From DATJPR01 sp963843525 (GTDB taxonomy: Bacteria; Bacteroidota; Ignavibacteria; UBA10030; UBA6906): a stretch of DNA of 64,000 nucleotides. The stretch is taken from contig CAWJKM010000003.1 in the NCBI GenBank assembly GCA_963843525.1, positions 434,001 through 498,000 on the forward strand, written 5' to 3'. The position numbers and the translations under genes were made by a program. Numbering within the stretch: the stretch's first letter is position 1; the number at the start of each line of letters is the position of its first letter. Shown here one piece after another: positions 1 through 9,936 of this stretch. The notes beneath the pieces are model-generated. The model had not been told where the DNA came from, made no database searches, and worked only from the letters and a program-made list of their open reading frames with translations.

Positions 1-930
1 GTCAAAGGATGGCCCGACGTCCAGACGGGCCAGTCACATCGCGACATGATCCCGACAACCACCAGCGATGTCAACTGGATTTCAGTCATGAATGATCCGT
101 TCGCCGGGACGATCTGCGGACAGTTCTTTGCGGGGGATTCCTTCAGCGGGGCCTTCAATCAAGGGGGAGGCAATGTCTTCTCTCACTATAGTAACCCACC
201 CAGCAGCACCTGGAGTAGGCTACGCACCGATCTGACCCTCGAGGTGACAGGAGAAATCAACGGCGTACTGACTGTCCAAACGTTTTCCGATTCCCTTTCT
301 TCTTCACCCGCCCGCAGGTACCTGGGACAAAATCCTTCCCACTCTCGAACCGGGGGGGCATCGGTTTCGCTTGCATGGGGTGATCAGTGGCCCGGAGGGC
401 AGCCGTTGGAACCCGACATGAGCGAATCCGAACTCGATCGGCAAATTGGAAGAGGGGGAGTATGGGAACGGGTTTACCTGGGACCTTCAACAGGCTGGAC
501 GGACAGTGCGTTTGCCTATGATTCACTCGGGACAGAGCTGGTTTCGTATCGCGTAAGGGTGAGTAACCGTCAGGGAAGATTTTCATCATGGTCGAACGTG
601 TCTATCGTGCCCACTTCTCCGGTGAGTGCCGCGGTCGGCGGGGAAAGCGGCGCCATCGCCTTACCGCTGCGCTTTGGGCTCGTAGGAGTCTATCCCAACC
701 CGTTCAATCCGTCGACAGTTATCAGTGGACAGTGGACAGTAGACAGTAGGGTGAAGTTGGCGGTCTACGATTTGTTGGGGCGGGAAGTGGCAGTACTTGC
801 GGATGGTCGATTTCCGGCAGGCGTTCACTCGTTCGTGTTCGACGGGAGCGGGCTCGCCAGCGGAGTCTACTTTTGCCGTTTGACGGCCGGAAATTCCGCC
901 GACACGCGTATGATGACTCTGGCAAAATAG
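1..930 (+). CDS. Secreted protein with T9SS C-terminal sorting domain (5' end outside window)
   Basis: The frame is open from base 1 to the stop at 928-930, so the gene starts upstream; the ATG at 46 is only the first internal Met. The readable part has a beta-rich region of no recognised family, then an FnIII-like segment (around WERVYLGPSTGW and SYRVRVSNRQG). It ends in a type IX sorting domain with the motif YPNPFNPST, followed by LAVYDLLGREV and SGVYFCRLTAG. By family knowledge such proteins are exported by Sec, cross the outer membrane through the SprA translocon and are then anchored or released. The substrate or function of the N-terminal part cannot be told. A heptamer repeat lies within the sorting-domain codons. 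It is followed immediately by sprA, the translocon such domains address. Confidence 0.85.
   Translation, partial: VKGWPDVQTGQSHRDMIPTTTSDVNWISVMNDPFAGTICGQFFAGDSFSGAFNQGGGNVFSHYSNPPSSTWSRLRTDLTLEVTGEINGVLTVQTFSDSLSSSPARRYLGQNPSHSRTGGASVSLAWGDQWPGGQPLEPDMSESELDRQIGRGGVWERVYLGPSTGWTDSAFAYDSLGTELVSYRVRVSNRQGRFSSWSNVSIVPTSPVSAAVGGESGAIALPLRFGLVGVYPNPFNPSTVISGQWTVDSRVKLAVYDLLGREVAVLADGRFPAGVHSFVFDGSGLASGVYFCRLTAGNSADTRMMTLAK
713..747 (+). repeat. Heptanucleotide tandem repeat inside sorting-domain codons
   Basis: Five consecutive 7-base units read CGACAGT, TATCAGT, GGACAGT, GGACAGT, AGACAGT. They are translated as part of the T9SS sorting domain, directly after NPFNPST. Seven is not a multiple of three, so gain or loss of one unit would shift the frame and remove the rest of the sorting domain. 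In the present state the frame and length fit the canonical domain. Confidence 0.8.
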
Positions 931-974
931 CGTGTACTTGGTGGCATGATAATTGTACGCCAGCTACCATTGGC

Positions 975-1005
975 TTGCAATTGTGCATGCCAATCCCTAC
1001 TTTTG
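975..1005 (+). promoter_or_regulatory. Candidate Bacteroidota-type promoter for sprA
   Basis: A TTG at 975-977 is followed after 20 bases by TACTTTTG (998-1005). This fits the Bacteroidota primary sigma pattern, TTG at -33 and TAnnTTTG at -7. It lies in the 192-base gap between the preceding gene and sprA, about 110 bases before the sprA start. Motif match only. Confidence 0.35.
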
Positions 1006-1122
1006 TGCAACCCTCATCATTGAAGGAGTCCGATATCGTTCTGTTCGCTATGGTTTTGCGAGACGCCATCTGCTAAAATGCGTTCGAGCGTCCGCATCAT
1101 TTGGGAAGAATAGAACCTGACG

Positions 1123-4100
1123 TTGGGCTCCTCTCTCTACAGGCGATGGTCCGCCTCGGGCGGGATTCGGCGGAGCGGTATGTTGTGGCTCGCCGTCCCC
1201 GGCCTTGGTTTCGCGCTGTTCGTGATTTCTTCGAGCCTTTTCGGACTCGGCGGAAGCCACGATCAGCGGATCTCTCCTTTATACCGGTCTTCCCCCCGAC
1301 CGCTTGATTCCCTGGACATCTGTTCCAACAGATCGAGCGCCCCTCTTTTGCCGAATGTTCAGGACTCCGCTTCTCTTGAGAAGCCGGATCAGGCAAAAGG
1401 TAATCTCACGGCCGGCCCCCCCTTCCTTCTTGCGTTCACCTCCCCGCCGTTTCCGGAACTGCAGATCTCACCACAGGAAGCGGGACGTCCGGGGAGCCAA
1501 TTCTTCGGCGGCGATTCCACGAAGTCTGATTCGCTCGCACGGAAAATGCTCGATTCGATGCGTCTTGACTCCCTCCGACTGGACTCATTACGCCAGGATT
1601 CTCTGGGCGGCCGTCGATCGATTATTACCGACACGACCTATGTCGTGTATCTGGATTCAACCGCTCGTCTCCGCGAGTTCACCTACAATCGAGTCGACTC
1701 TCCCCAGGTAGAGCTCTTCCCGGAACGGACCTACCCGCTCTTCGGCGCGAATCATTCCACCGTCTATCGACGTGAGCTGGTGATTGATACATCAGGAACG
1801 ATGGTGACGGCGACCGAATCGGTGGGGGGAGTCCCGATGAAAATGCCGGTCACCCTCTCTCTGCACGATTACATCGCCGAACGCCGGAAGTACGAACTCC
1901 ACAGGATGCTTGCCGACGAGGCGCGAAAAACAAAACAGGTTGAAGCGAAGAATGATCTGGGTGAACTTCTCAGTACGTTCACGAAGATCAGCATTCCCGT
2001 CCCTCCCAATCCGCTGTTCAGCATATTCGGGAAGAATATCATCAACCTGAACATCAGCGGGTCGGTGGACATCAAAGCAGGTTTCCGGAACACCAAATCG
2101 GATCAGACGACGCTCTCGGCGCTTGATCAGACGAGGAACGAGCCGGATTTCAGTCAGGAGGTGCAGGTCACCGTCAATGGGATGATCGGCGACAAGTTGA
2201 ACATTAACGCGGACTGGAACACCCAGCGGCAGTTCGAATATGAAAATCAGCTGAAGATCAAATATACCGGCTACGACGACGAGATCGTGCAGAGTGTGGA
2301 GGCCGGAAACGTCTCACTGCAGACGCCGTCATCGTTCATCGGCAGCAGTCAGGCCCTGTTTGGCATCAAGGCGAAACTGCAGCTTGGTCCTCTGACTCTG
2401 ACGACTCTCGCATCCCAGAAGAAAGGCCAGATCAAAGAAGTCAACGTGTCCGGCGGTTCTCAGGAACAGGACTTCCAGATGCGTCCGTATGAGTACGCCA
2501 CTAACCACTACTTTGTGGACCTCTCGTACAGGAAGTATTACGAGGACTACTATAAGAACGAGCCCCCGACGATCACTTCCGACATGCAACAAACCCAAAT
2601 CGTGGAATCGGAGGTGTGGGTGCAGCGCCAAGGCTCGATCCCCGACCCCAACGAGCGGCAGGGGCTGGCATACATTACATTGCCCGAGAAGGGAGCAGGG
2701 TACGACAGTTCGATGCGCAAGGCGGATGCCGTTCCCGGGATCGTGGAAACTGCACCGTTCATTCGACTTGATCCGACACAGTACGAGCTTGACGGCGACG
2801 GCTATCTCGGCGTGCTTTCCCTCAACGTCAATGTCGGAGAATCACAGGTTGTCGCCCTGGCCTATCGAACCGCCACCGGTCAACAGTTCGGCGAGTTTGC
2901 CCGGGATTTCCCCGATACGTCCGGCGGGAAAAGAATCATCCTGAAGATGGTGAAGCCCAAGAACCTTCTCTCCACCGGTCCGGCCTATCCCATCGCCTGG
3001 AACATGCTTCTCAAGAATATTTATCCCATCGCAGGGATCGGCAGGAATCTGAAACAACAGGGATTCAAGCTGGACATCTACCGGAATGTCCCTGGCCAGT
3101 CGGATGTGAACAATGTCCAGAACATTCCGCTTCTCCAGGCCTTTGGATTGGATAAATATTCAGGAGACAACGCGCAGACCCCGACCCCGGATGGCCAATT
3201 CGATTTTCGTCCCGGGAGGACCATTAACCAGGCTCGAGCGGAGCTGATCTTTCCCTATTTGCGTCCCTTCGACACGGGGATCGACAGCTTTTTCACTTCG
3301 AAGCAGATCAGCCTGGACTCGACCTATCTGTTCCCGCAGGTCTACGATACCACTCAAACGTTCGCCCAGCAAAGTCTCAACAACCGCTACGTGATCAAAG
3401 GGACTGCGACCGGCGAAGCAACTTCACGGTTTTCCCTCGGGTTTAACGTCGTGGAGGGGAGCGTTCAAGTTCTCCTGGATGGAACGCCGCTCACACCGAA
3501 TGTGGACTATACGGTCGATTATATCCTCGGAGAAGTCGACATCAAGAATGAACGGGCCCTGGTCCCCGGGGCAAATCTTCAGATCAAATTCGAACAGAAC
3601 GACCTTTTCCAGCTTGCGTCCAAAACGCTCCTCGGTGCGCGCGGAGAGCTGGCGATCGGGACGGACAGCAAACTCGGGTTCACGATCATGAACCTGAACC
3701 AGCAGACCTTGTCCGACAAGGTCCGGCTGGGAGAGGAGCCCAGCAACAATACCATTCTGGGAGTCGACGGGGCGACATCGTTCGACCTTCCCTTCCTGAC
3801 GCGCGCCCTGGATGCATTGCCGATGTTGCAGACCCGGGAACCTTCCATGTTGAAAGTGAGCGGGGAGGCAGCGTACATGATGCCCGACCCCAATACCAGC
3901 AAAAGCACAATCGCCGCGGACAACGGCGAAGCGATCGCATACATCGATGATTTCGAAGGTTCACGCCGCACCGTTCCGATCGGCATCAACTATACTGCCT
4001 GGACGCAATCGAGCCCTCCGGCCGGAGGATACTGGTTTGGCGATGCGAACGATACGACGAAGATGTTCTCAAAAGGAAAAATGGTGTGGTTCAACCGCCT

Positions 4101-7100
4101 GCCGAGCGATGTTCGCCTGACGGATATCTACCCGCAGAAACAGGTGGGGACGAATCCCGCGAACAACATGGCCACGGTTCTTGATTTTCGCTATTACCCC
4201 TTCACCCGGGGCCAATTCAACTACAGCCCCAACCTTGCCAGCACGCTGACTCCCGCCAGGAATTGGGGCGGCGTGATGAAACCGCTGTCGGTCTCGGCGG
4301 TAAACCTCCTCCAGGAGAACATCAACTTCATTGAAATCTGGATGAAGATCGATAAGATGCCGAGCGATCGATCGGGGAAGATGATCATCGATCTCGGAGC
4401 GATATCCGAGCGGGTGATCCCCGGCGGCGCGAATTCGCGCGTCCAGGGAAGCACGACGCCGAATTCGGAAGACCTGGTGTTGAGTACCTACCCGAACGGT
4501 ACGCTGCAGGTGGGGGAGGATATCGGACTCGACATGCGCGACGATAACCAGGAGCGGGCGGAACATCAGGCGATGCTGGCAGCCAACCAGGGCGATGCCG
4601 CCCTTCAGGCGGATCCGAGCGGCGATGATTACTACTTCAACAACTCGACCGTCAACTCGGCGGCGGAAGACTACACGCATATCAACGGGACCGAAGGGAA
4701 TGAAAACGGCCCCGGCGGCCGTATTCCCGATACCGAAGACCTGAACTCGAACGGGATTTGCGATCTTGCCAATGCCTACTTCGAATATGAACTGCCGCTC
4801 GATTCTTCGAACATCACCAACCCGTATGTATCCGGCGGCGGAAGCAACGGCTGGTACCAGTACCGGATTCCGATCAAGGACTGGGTGAGAACGATCGGCA
4901 ATCCTTCCGCGGAAAACGTTGAATACATTCGCGTCGCGTTCGTCGACGCCAGCGACACCACGTTCGTGAGGATTGAGGATTTCAACCTCGTAGGGAACCA
5001 ATGGCAGAAAGTGGATAGGACCACGACGGGAGACTCGTCGTTTTCGGTCGGCGTGGTGAGCATAGAGGACAACTGGCCGGCCTACTCGTCGCCCCCCGGT
5101 GTGATCCGTGAGCGCGACAAGACTCAGCCCGACCAGAACGTGCAGGCGAACGAGCAATCGCTGGCCCTGTTCCTGGACGGACTCCAGGTCGGTCACAGTG
5201 CCGAGGCGGCACGGTTTTATACCTTCAAGCCGCTGGATTTATTCAATTATAAGACGATGAAGATGTTCGTGCATGGCGACGACAAGTTCATCTACGGCAG
5301 TCCGACTCGCTATGACGCCGAGATTTACTTCCGGTTCGGCACCGACAGTTTGAACTACTATGAATACCGTGAGCCGATCCGGCCGGGTTGGGATCCGCAG
5401 AACGATGTCGTCATCACATTTGCAGACGTGACCGCACTGAAACAGGGGCGGGATTCCACGAATGTTCCGACGGCTCCGGTCCCGGTGAATAATGGCCCGC
5501 CGGGGTCCACATACCGTGTGCTCGGAAACCCGTCGTTGACGCAGGTCGCCTATCTGGCGGTGGGCGTGGTGAATCCACCGGGTGTCGGCACAGGCCAGCC
5601 CCTTGTCGGCCAGGTGTGGTTCAACGAACTGCGCGTCATATCCGTCGACAATGCCAAGGGTTGGGCGTACCGGTTCGATTCCCAGTTGAAACTTGCCGAT
5701 CTCGGTTCGGTGGCGTTCAACTACACGCGGGTGGACCCGAATTTCCATACGCTCGAGCAGCGATTCGGCTCCCGGCAAACAAACACCAGTTGGGGAGTGA
5801 GCACATCCGTTGAGCTCTCCAAATTTCTGCCCCCGGCGTGGGCCGGGACGTCATTGCCCATCTCCTACTCTCATTCGGAAGGCCTCGCCCAGCCGAAATA
5901 CCTTCCCAATTCCGATGTGCTCGTCTCCGAGGCTGCGGACCGGGCACGACAGCAGGTTCTGAGCCGGGGGGGGACGGAGCAGGAAGCCGCAGACGCTGCG
6001 ACTGCGTTGACATTTCAATCGGAAACCCGGCATACGGCCGACACATGGGCGGCACCGTCTCTCCGCGTCGCAGTGCCATCAACGGCCTGGTATGTTCGGG
6101 ATATCATCAACAAGCTCTCCTTCGGATTCTCCTACAATAAATCGAACGATCGGAGCCCGTCCACGGTGTATCGCACCGCCTGGTCCTGGAATGCCCGCTT
6201 CCAGTACGCCGTATCGTTTTCTCCCGACTATTACATCCAGCCCCTCAAGGGCCTGTTCGCCGGTCTCTGGTTGCTTGATGATTTCAAAGACTGGAAATTA
6301 TACTTTACTCCGTCGAACTTCAGCTGGTCGATCTCCGCCGTCCGTTCGCGGGATCGATCACTCCAGCGAACCATTGGTGCGCAGGAGATCATCTCCCGCA
6401 ACTTCAGCGCGTCGCGGCAGATGGGTTTTTCCTGGAAGCTGACCGAAGGCGGAATACTGAATCCCTCAGGCGACTATAGCGTTTCGGTGGAATCCAGCCT
6501 CCTCAATATGGAACTCGATCAGTTCAACCAGCAGCGTCCGTTCTCCAGAATTCTCAACAGCATTTTCTTCAATGACCGGGTCATCAACTTCGGACAGGAC
6601 ACCCGCTACAGCCAGCACAACCAGTTCAACACGCACCCCGTCGTGCCGAATATCTTCGGCATAAAGAAATTCTTCGATGTCACGTTCGGGTATGGCGTCG
6701 ATTATGCATGGCAGAACGCGCTCACAAAGGGAGATCTCGGGAAGTCTGTCGGGTTCAACAACACCATCAATCTCGGGCTGACCATCCGGCTGAAGCAGAT
6801 GTTCGATCCGCTTTTCGAAAGCGCGGAGCAGAAATCGCAACCGATTTTCAACCCGCAAGCTCGGGGCAGACGGGAACGCGAGGAGGCTGAACCCGCGAAG
6901 GATACAACGATGGCGCATCCGGACACTTCGGCGGCGGGGAAGGGATCGAAAAAGCTTGTCGACCAGTTGAAGAATCTCGTGAAAGTATTCATCAAAATTC
7001 CCCTGCTGGATTATGACAATGTTTCGGTGAATTTTACCCAGTCAAACAGCGCCCAGAATAGCGGAGTTGTCGGAGGGGAAGGGTTCATCAACTTCTGGGG

Positions 7101-8304
7101 GCGAGTGCCGTTCCTTCAGGATTCGGACCCGCGTTACGGCCCATCGCGACTCTATCAGCTCGGCCTTATTTCCGATCCCTCAGGCCGTCTGACGAATTTC
7201 CGTTTCACCGGAACCCCGCCGTTTGTTGCCTGGGATGTTGAACCGGGGATCAGAGCGACGAACGGTGTGCTCGTCAATACCTATCGCCAGACCAACCGGC
7301 TCACCTTCAAGACTTCCCGCGCCCTGTGGGAAGGCGCCCACCTCGACCTGAACTGGAATGTCGGCTGGTCCTACAACCGTACGCAGAATATCGTCACCGA
7401 TTCCCTGGGGGGAATTCCACAAATCCTCAACAGCACGACCACGGGGAGTGTCGACCGGTCGTTCTTCACCATGCCCGACGTGCTCTTCCTCGGGATGTTT
7501 AAGACCAGCCTGAAGGAAGTGAGCAAGAAATATGCGGATCTGAAGGGGAACAGCGATCCCACCGCCACGGATGACGAAAAACTCAGCCAGGCGTTCGAGC
7601 AGGGGTTCGAGGCCCTGCCGCTCTTCACGAAGTTGTTCGGTCAGTTTTATCCGCGGGTCAACTGGTCGTTCCGGTGGGACGGACTGGAAAAGCTGCCGAT
7701 GTTCCAGACGTTTGTGAGCCGGTTGTCGCTTGATCATGCATACACGTCGAATTACACCCGGCAGTATCAGACTCTCCCCCTCGGGAACGGCGAGCAGACG
7801 ACGGGACAGCATGTGGGGTACGGGTTCTCTCCATTGTTGGGATTAAACTTCACCTTTAAAGAGCTGGCAAAGGGAAGCTTCGGGGCGACGATGCGGTACA
7901 ACACCAATACCGCGTACGATCTCACCACCTCCTCCCGCAATATTGTGGAGTCCTTCACACAGGAAATCTCCGTGAGCGCAAACTATACCCGGAAGGGTTT
8001 CGAGATCCCATTCTTTGGGCTCGCCCTGAATAACGACATCGATCTCAGTGCTTCCTATTCGATCTCGAAGAACTCCCGGACCACGTACGATGTCTCGACC
8101 CTCGAAACCGATGTCACGGGCACGCCTCTCGAGGGCAGCACGCGAACGACTCTTGAACCGCGCATCAAGTATGTCCTCAGCTCGCGTGTCACCGCTTCCG
8201 TTTACTACCGCTACACCAAAATCGAGCCGGATGCCTCAGGATCACGGATCCCGGGATCGACGACCAATGAGGCGGGGCTCGATGTCCACATCAGCATCCA
8301 GTGA
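1123..8304 (+). CDS. sprA: SprA, type IX secretion system outer-membrane translocon
   Basis: This 2393-residue protein is about the length of Flavobacterium SprA (about 2400), the giant beta-barrel that forms the T9SS pore. The N-terminus has a hydrophobic segment (about residues 20-45). Next comes a low-complexity stretch with repeated DSLR units (143-162), then very long beta-rich sequence. SprA-type blocks include the region around residues 1391-1420 (GSPTRYDAEIYFRFG, then NYYEYREP) and repeated YIDDFEG- and FNELRV-like motifs; barrel-like alternating strands run to the C-terminus. The longest frame begins at a TTG (1123). The ATG at 1180 places the hydrophobic signal right at the N-terminus and may be the true start. 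A run of eight G occurs at 5966-5973. The next gene is porX, which belongs to the same secretion system. Confidence 0.93.
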   Translation: MGSSLYRRWSASGGIRRSGMLWLAVPGLGFALFVISSSLFGLGGSHDQRISPLYRSSPRPLDSLDICSNRSSAPLLPNVQDSASLEKPDQAKGNLTAGPPFLLAFTSPPFPELQISPQEAGRPGSQFFGGDSTKSDSLARKMLDSMRLDSLRLDSLRQDSLGGRRSIITDTTYVVYLDSTARLREFTYNRVDSPQVELFPERTYPLFGANHSTVYRRELVIDTSGTMVTATESVGGVPMKMPVTLSLHDYIAERRKYELHRMLADEARKTKQVEAKNDLGELLSTFTKISIPVPPNPLFSIFGKNIINLNISGSVDIKAGFRNTKSDQTTLSALDQTRNEPDFSQEVQVTVNGMIGDKLNINADWNTQRQFEYENQLKIKYTGYDDEIVQSVEAGNVSLQTPSSFIGSSQALFGIKAKLQLGPLTLTTLASQKKGQIKEVNVSGGSQEQDFQMRPYEYATNHYFVDLSYRKYYEDYYKNEPPTITSDMQQTQIVESEVWVQRQGSIPDPNERQGLAYITLPEKGAGYDSSMRKADAVPGIVETAPFIRLDPTQYELDGDGYLGVLSLNVNVGESQVVALAYRTATGQQFGEFARDFPDTSGGKRIILKMVKPKNLLSTGPAYPIAWNMLLKNIYPIAGIGRNLKQQGFKLDIYRNVPGQSDVNNVQNIPLLQAFGLDKYSGDNAQTPTPDGQFDFRPGRTINQARAELIFPYLRPFDTGIDSFFTSKQISLDSTYLFPQVYDTTQTFAQQSLNNRYVIKGTATGEATSRFSLGFNVVEGSVQVLLDGTPLTPNVDYTVDYILGEVDIKNERALVPGANLQIKFEQNDLFQLASKTLLGARGELAIGTDSKLGFTIMNLNQQTLSDKVRLGEEPSNNTILGVDGATSFDLPFLTRALDALPMLQTREPSMLKVSGEAAYMMPDPNTSKSTIAADNGEAIAYIDDFEGSRRTVPIGINYTAWTQSSPPAGGYWFGDANDTTKMFSKGKMVWFNRLPSDVRLTDIYPQKQVGTNPANNMATVLDFRYYPFTRGQFNYSPNLASTLTPARNWGGVMKPLSVSAVNLLQENINFIEIWMKIDKMPSDRSGKMIIDLGAISERVIPGGANSRVQGSTTPNSEDLVLSTYPNGTLQVGEDIGLDMRDDNQERAEHQAMLAANQGDAALQADPSGDDYYFNNSTVNSAAEDYTHINGTEGNENGPGGRIPDTEDLNSNGICDLANAYFEYELPLDSSNITNPYVSGGGSNGWYQYRIPIKDWVRTIGNPSAENVEYIRVAFVDASDTTFVRIEDFNLVGNQWQKVDRTTTGDSSFSVGVVSIEDNWPAYSSPPGVIRERDKTQPDQNVQANEQSLALFLDGLQVGHSAEAARFYTFKPLDLFNYKTMKMFVHGDDKFIYGSPTRYDAEIYFRFGTDSLNYYEYREPIRPGWDPQNDVVITFADVTALKQGRDSTNVPTAPVPVNNGPPGSTYRVLGNPSLTQVAYLAVGVVNPPGVGTGQPLVGQVWFNELRVISVDNAKGWAYRFDSQLKLADLGSVAFNYTRVDPNFHTLEQRFGSRQTNTSWGVSTSVELSKFLPPAWAGTSLPISYSHSEGLAQPKYLPNSDVLVSEAADRARQQVLSRGGTEQEAADAATALTFQSETRHTADTWAAPSLRVAVPSTAWYVRDIINKLSFGFSYNKSNDRSPSTVYRTAWSWNARFQYAVSFSPDYYIQPLKGLFAGLWLLDDFKDWKLYFTPSNFSWSISAVRSRDRSLQRTIGAQEIISRNFSASRQMGFSWKLTEGGILNPSGDYSVSVESSLLNMELDQFNQQRPFSRILNSIFFNDRVINFGQDTRYSQHNQFNTHPVVPNIFGIKKFFDVTFGYGVDYAWQNALTKGDLGKSVGFNNTINLGLTIRLKQMFDPLFESAEQKSQPIFNPQARGRREREEAEPAKDTTMAHPDTSAAGKGSKKLVDQLKNLVKVFIKIPLLDYDNVSVNFTQSNSAQNSGVVGGEGFINFWGRVPFLQDSDPRYGPSRLYQLGLISDPSGRLTNFRFTGTPPFVAWDVEPGIRATNGVLVNTYRQTNRLTFKTSRALWEGAHLDLNWNVGWSYNRTQNIVTDSLGGIPQILNSTTTGSVDRSFFTMPDVLFLGMFKTSLKEVSKKYADLKGNSDPTATDDEKLSQAFEQGFEALPLFTKLFGQFYPRVNWSFRWDGLEKLPMFQTFVSRLSLDHAYTSNYTRQYQTLPLGNGEQTTGQHVGYGFSPLLGLNFTFKELAKGSFGATMRYNTNTAYDLTTSSRNIVESFTQEISVSANYTRKGFEIPFFGLALNNDIDLSASYSISKNSRTTYDVSTLETDVTGTPLEGSTRTTLEPRIKYVLSSRVTASVYYRYTKIEPDASGSRIPGSTTNEAGLDVHISIQ
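1549..1608 (+). repeat. In-frame 15-base repeat in sprA N-terminus
   Basis: Four pentapeptide units, LDSMR, LDSLR, LDSLR and QDSLG (residues 143-162 of SprA), form a charged, probably helical or flexible linker just after the hydrophobic N-terminal region. Unit length keeps the reading frame, so copy number could vary without breaking the gene. Confidence 0.75.
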
Positions 8305-8367
8305 CCGCGCCTGCGGTTTGATTATCAAGAGCGGAATTGCTATCCTTTTTTTCTGAGAGGGGGAAGT

Positions 8368-9936
8368 ATGGATGATCCCAAGGGACATATCCTCTGGGTG
8401 GATGATGAAATAGAAATGCTCCGCTCGCACATCCGGCTGCTGACCGAGCGAGGCTACACCGTCGAGACCGCCTCGAACGGCGAAGATGCGGTCACGCTGG
8501 TACGGCAACGGGCTTTCGACCTGATTTTCCTGGATGAGATGATGCCCGGGAGGGGAGGACTCGAAACTCTCGGTGAAATCAAGGATTTGCGGCCGAATCT
8601 TCCCGTCGTTATGGTGACGAAGAACGAGGCAGAATCGTTGATGGAAGATGCCATTGGAAGCAAAATCAGCGATTATCTTATCAAGCCGGTCAATCCTTCG
8701 CAGGTCCTCGCCGCCTGCAAGAAGTTCCTCGAAACCCGGACCATCAGGAGTGCAGCGGTTTCGAAAGACTATATCCAGGAGTTCAATCAAATCGCGGCGG
8801 ATTTATCCGGGAAACCTGACCATGAAGGATGGATTGACATTTACACGAGGATGGTCAACTGGGGTGTGGAACTCGACGAACATCCCGAACTCGGACTCCA
8901 CCAGACACTTCAGGACCAGTTTCGGGAATGCAATCTTGCATTCGGGAAATTCATAGAGAAAAACTATCGCAACTGGGTCGAACAGACTGCAGGCCGGCCT
9001 ATCCTCTCACCGGAGGTCGTCGACAACTTCGTGATCCCGGAACTGCAGGAAGGGCGGTCAGTCTTTTTTTTCGTGATCGATTGTCTGCGGTTCGATCAGT
9101 GGCTGATGATGGAAAGCGCTCTCAGCGACTCCTTCGAAGTGTCCAGGCGCTTCTATTATAGTATCCTCCCCACTGCGACCCCCTATTCGCGGAATGCCAT
9201 TTTCAGCGGTTCTTACCCGAGCGATCTGGAGCTGCGGTTCCCCGAACTCTGGGAAAAAAGCGAGGACGATGAGAACAGCCGGAACCGTTATGAACGGCAG
9301 TTTCTGGACAAGCTCCTGGAACGGCGACGTATCACCCTCAAGCCGGAGGCAAAGTATATCAAGATCCTCGATGCCGAGTTTGGAAGGGGAGTGGAAAGCA
9401 ATATCAGTTCGTACGCCCAATCCAAACTCACCTCGATCGTCGTCAATTTCGTGGACATGCTTGCACACGGCCGGTCGGATTCTTCGCTCCTGAAGGAAAT
9501 TGCTCCGGATGAATCGGCGTATCGCTCCCTCACAAGGTCGTGGTTCCTCCATTCGTCGTTGTTCGGCATGTTGAAGACTCTCTCGCGCATGCAGAATGTC
9601 ACCGTCCTGATCACGACTGATCACGGAAGCATCCGGTGTCTCCGGGGCGCAAAGGTTCTGGGAGACCGCGAAGCCTCGACGAATCTCCGGTACAAATATG
9701 GGAGGAATCTGAAGTGTGAGGAAAAGACCGCCATTTTTGTCAAGAACCCCAGCGATTTCAGACTTCCGAAACGCGGTGTGACGGCAAACTATATCATCGC
9801 GAAGGAGGATTACTATTTTGTCTATCCCACGGACTATCATAAGTACCTGAACTACTATCGCGACAGTTTCCAGCACGGAGGGGTGTCGATGGAAGAAATG
9901 ATCCTTCCTGTTCTGAAGTTGACCCCGAAAGGATGA
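8368..9936 (+). CDS. porX: PorX, T9SS response regulator with PglZ phosphodiesterase-like domain
   Basis: This 522-residue two-domain protein opens with a CheY-like receiver (about 8-125). It has the acidic pair D12/D13, the phospho-acceptor D56 in LIFLDEMMPG, T84 and K106. A helical linker leads to a PglZ/alkaline-phosphatase-fold domain (about 200-500). That domain contains VIDCLRFDQW, TPYSRNAIFSG (T271 in the place of the catalytic Thr) and ITTDHGS metal-ligand motifs. The architecture and length match PorX, which with the PorY kinase controls T9SS genes and sigma factor SigP in Porphyromonas. No PorY-like kinase is in the window. The start has a purine-rich GAGAGGGGGAAG ribosome site. The stop overlaps the tsaE start by four bases. 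Confidence 0.92.
   Translation: MDDPKGHILWVDDEIEMLRSHIRLLTERGYTVETASNGEDAVTLVRQRAFDLIFLDEMMPGRGGLETLGEIKDLRPNLPVVMVTKNEAESLMEDAIGSKISDYLIKPVNPSQVLAACKKFLETRTIRSAAVSKDYIQEFNQIAADLSGKPDHEGWIDIYTRMVNWGVELDEHPELGLHQTLQDQFRECNLAFGKFIEKNYRNWVEQTAGRPILSPEVVDNFVIPELQEGRSVFFFVIDCLRFDQWLMMESALSDSFEVSRRFYYSILPTATPYSRNAIFSGSYPSDLELRFPELWEKSEDDENSRNRYERQFLDKLLERRRITLKPEAKYIKILDAEFGRGVESNISSYAQSKLTSIVVNFVDMLAHGRSDSSLLKEIAPDESAYRSLTRSWFLHSSLFGMLKTLSRMQNVTVLITTDHGSIRCLRGAKVLGDREASTNLRYKYGRNLKCEEKTAIFVKNPSDFRLPKRGVTANYIIAKEDYYFVYPTDYHKYLNYYRDSFQHGGVSMEEMILPVLKLTPKG

Noticed and set aside
4069..5196. 375-residue minus-strand frame inside sprA
   Set aside because: Arg/Val/His-rich shadow frame of the SprA coding sequence without domain features.
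8305..8367. Possible terminator between sprA and porX (CCGC/GCGG with later T-run)
   Set aside because: The stem is only four bases and the T-run is about 30 bases away, so it does not fit an intrinsic terminator.
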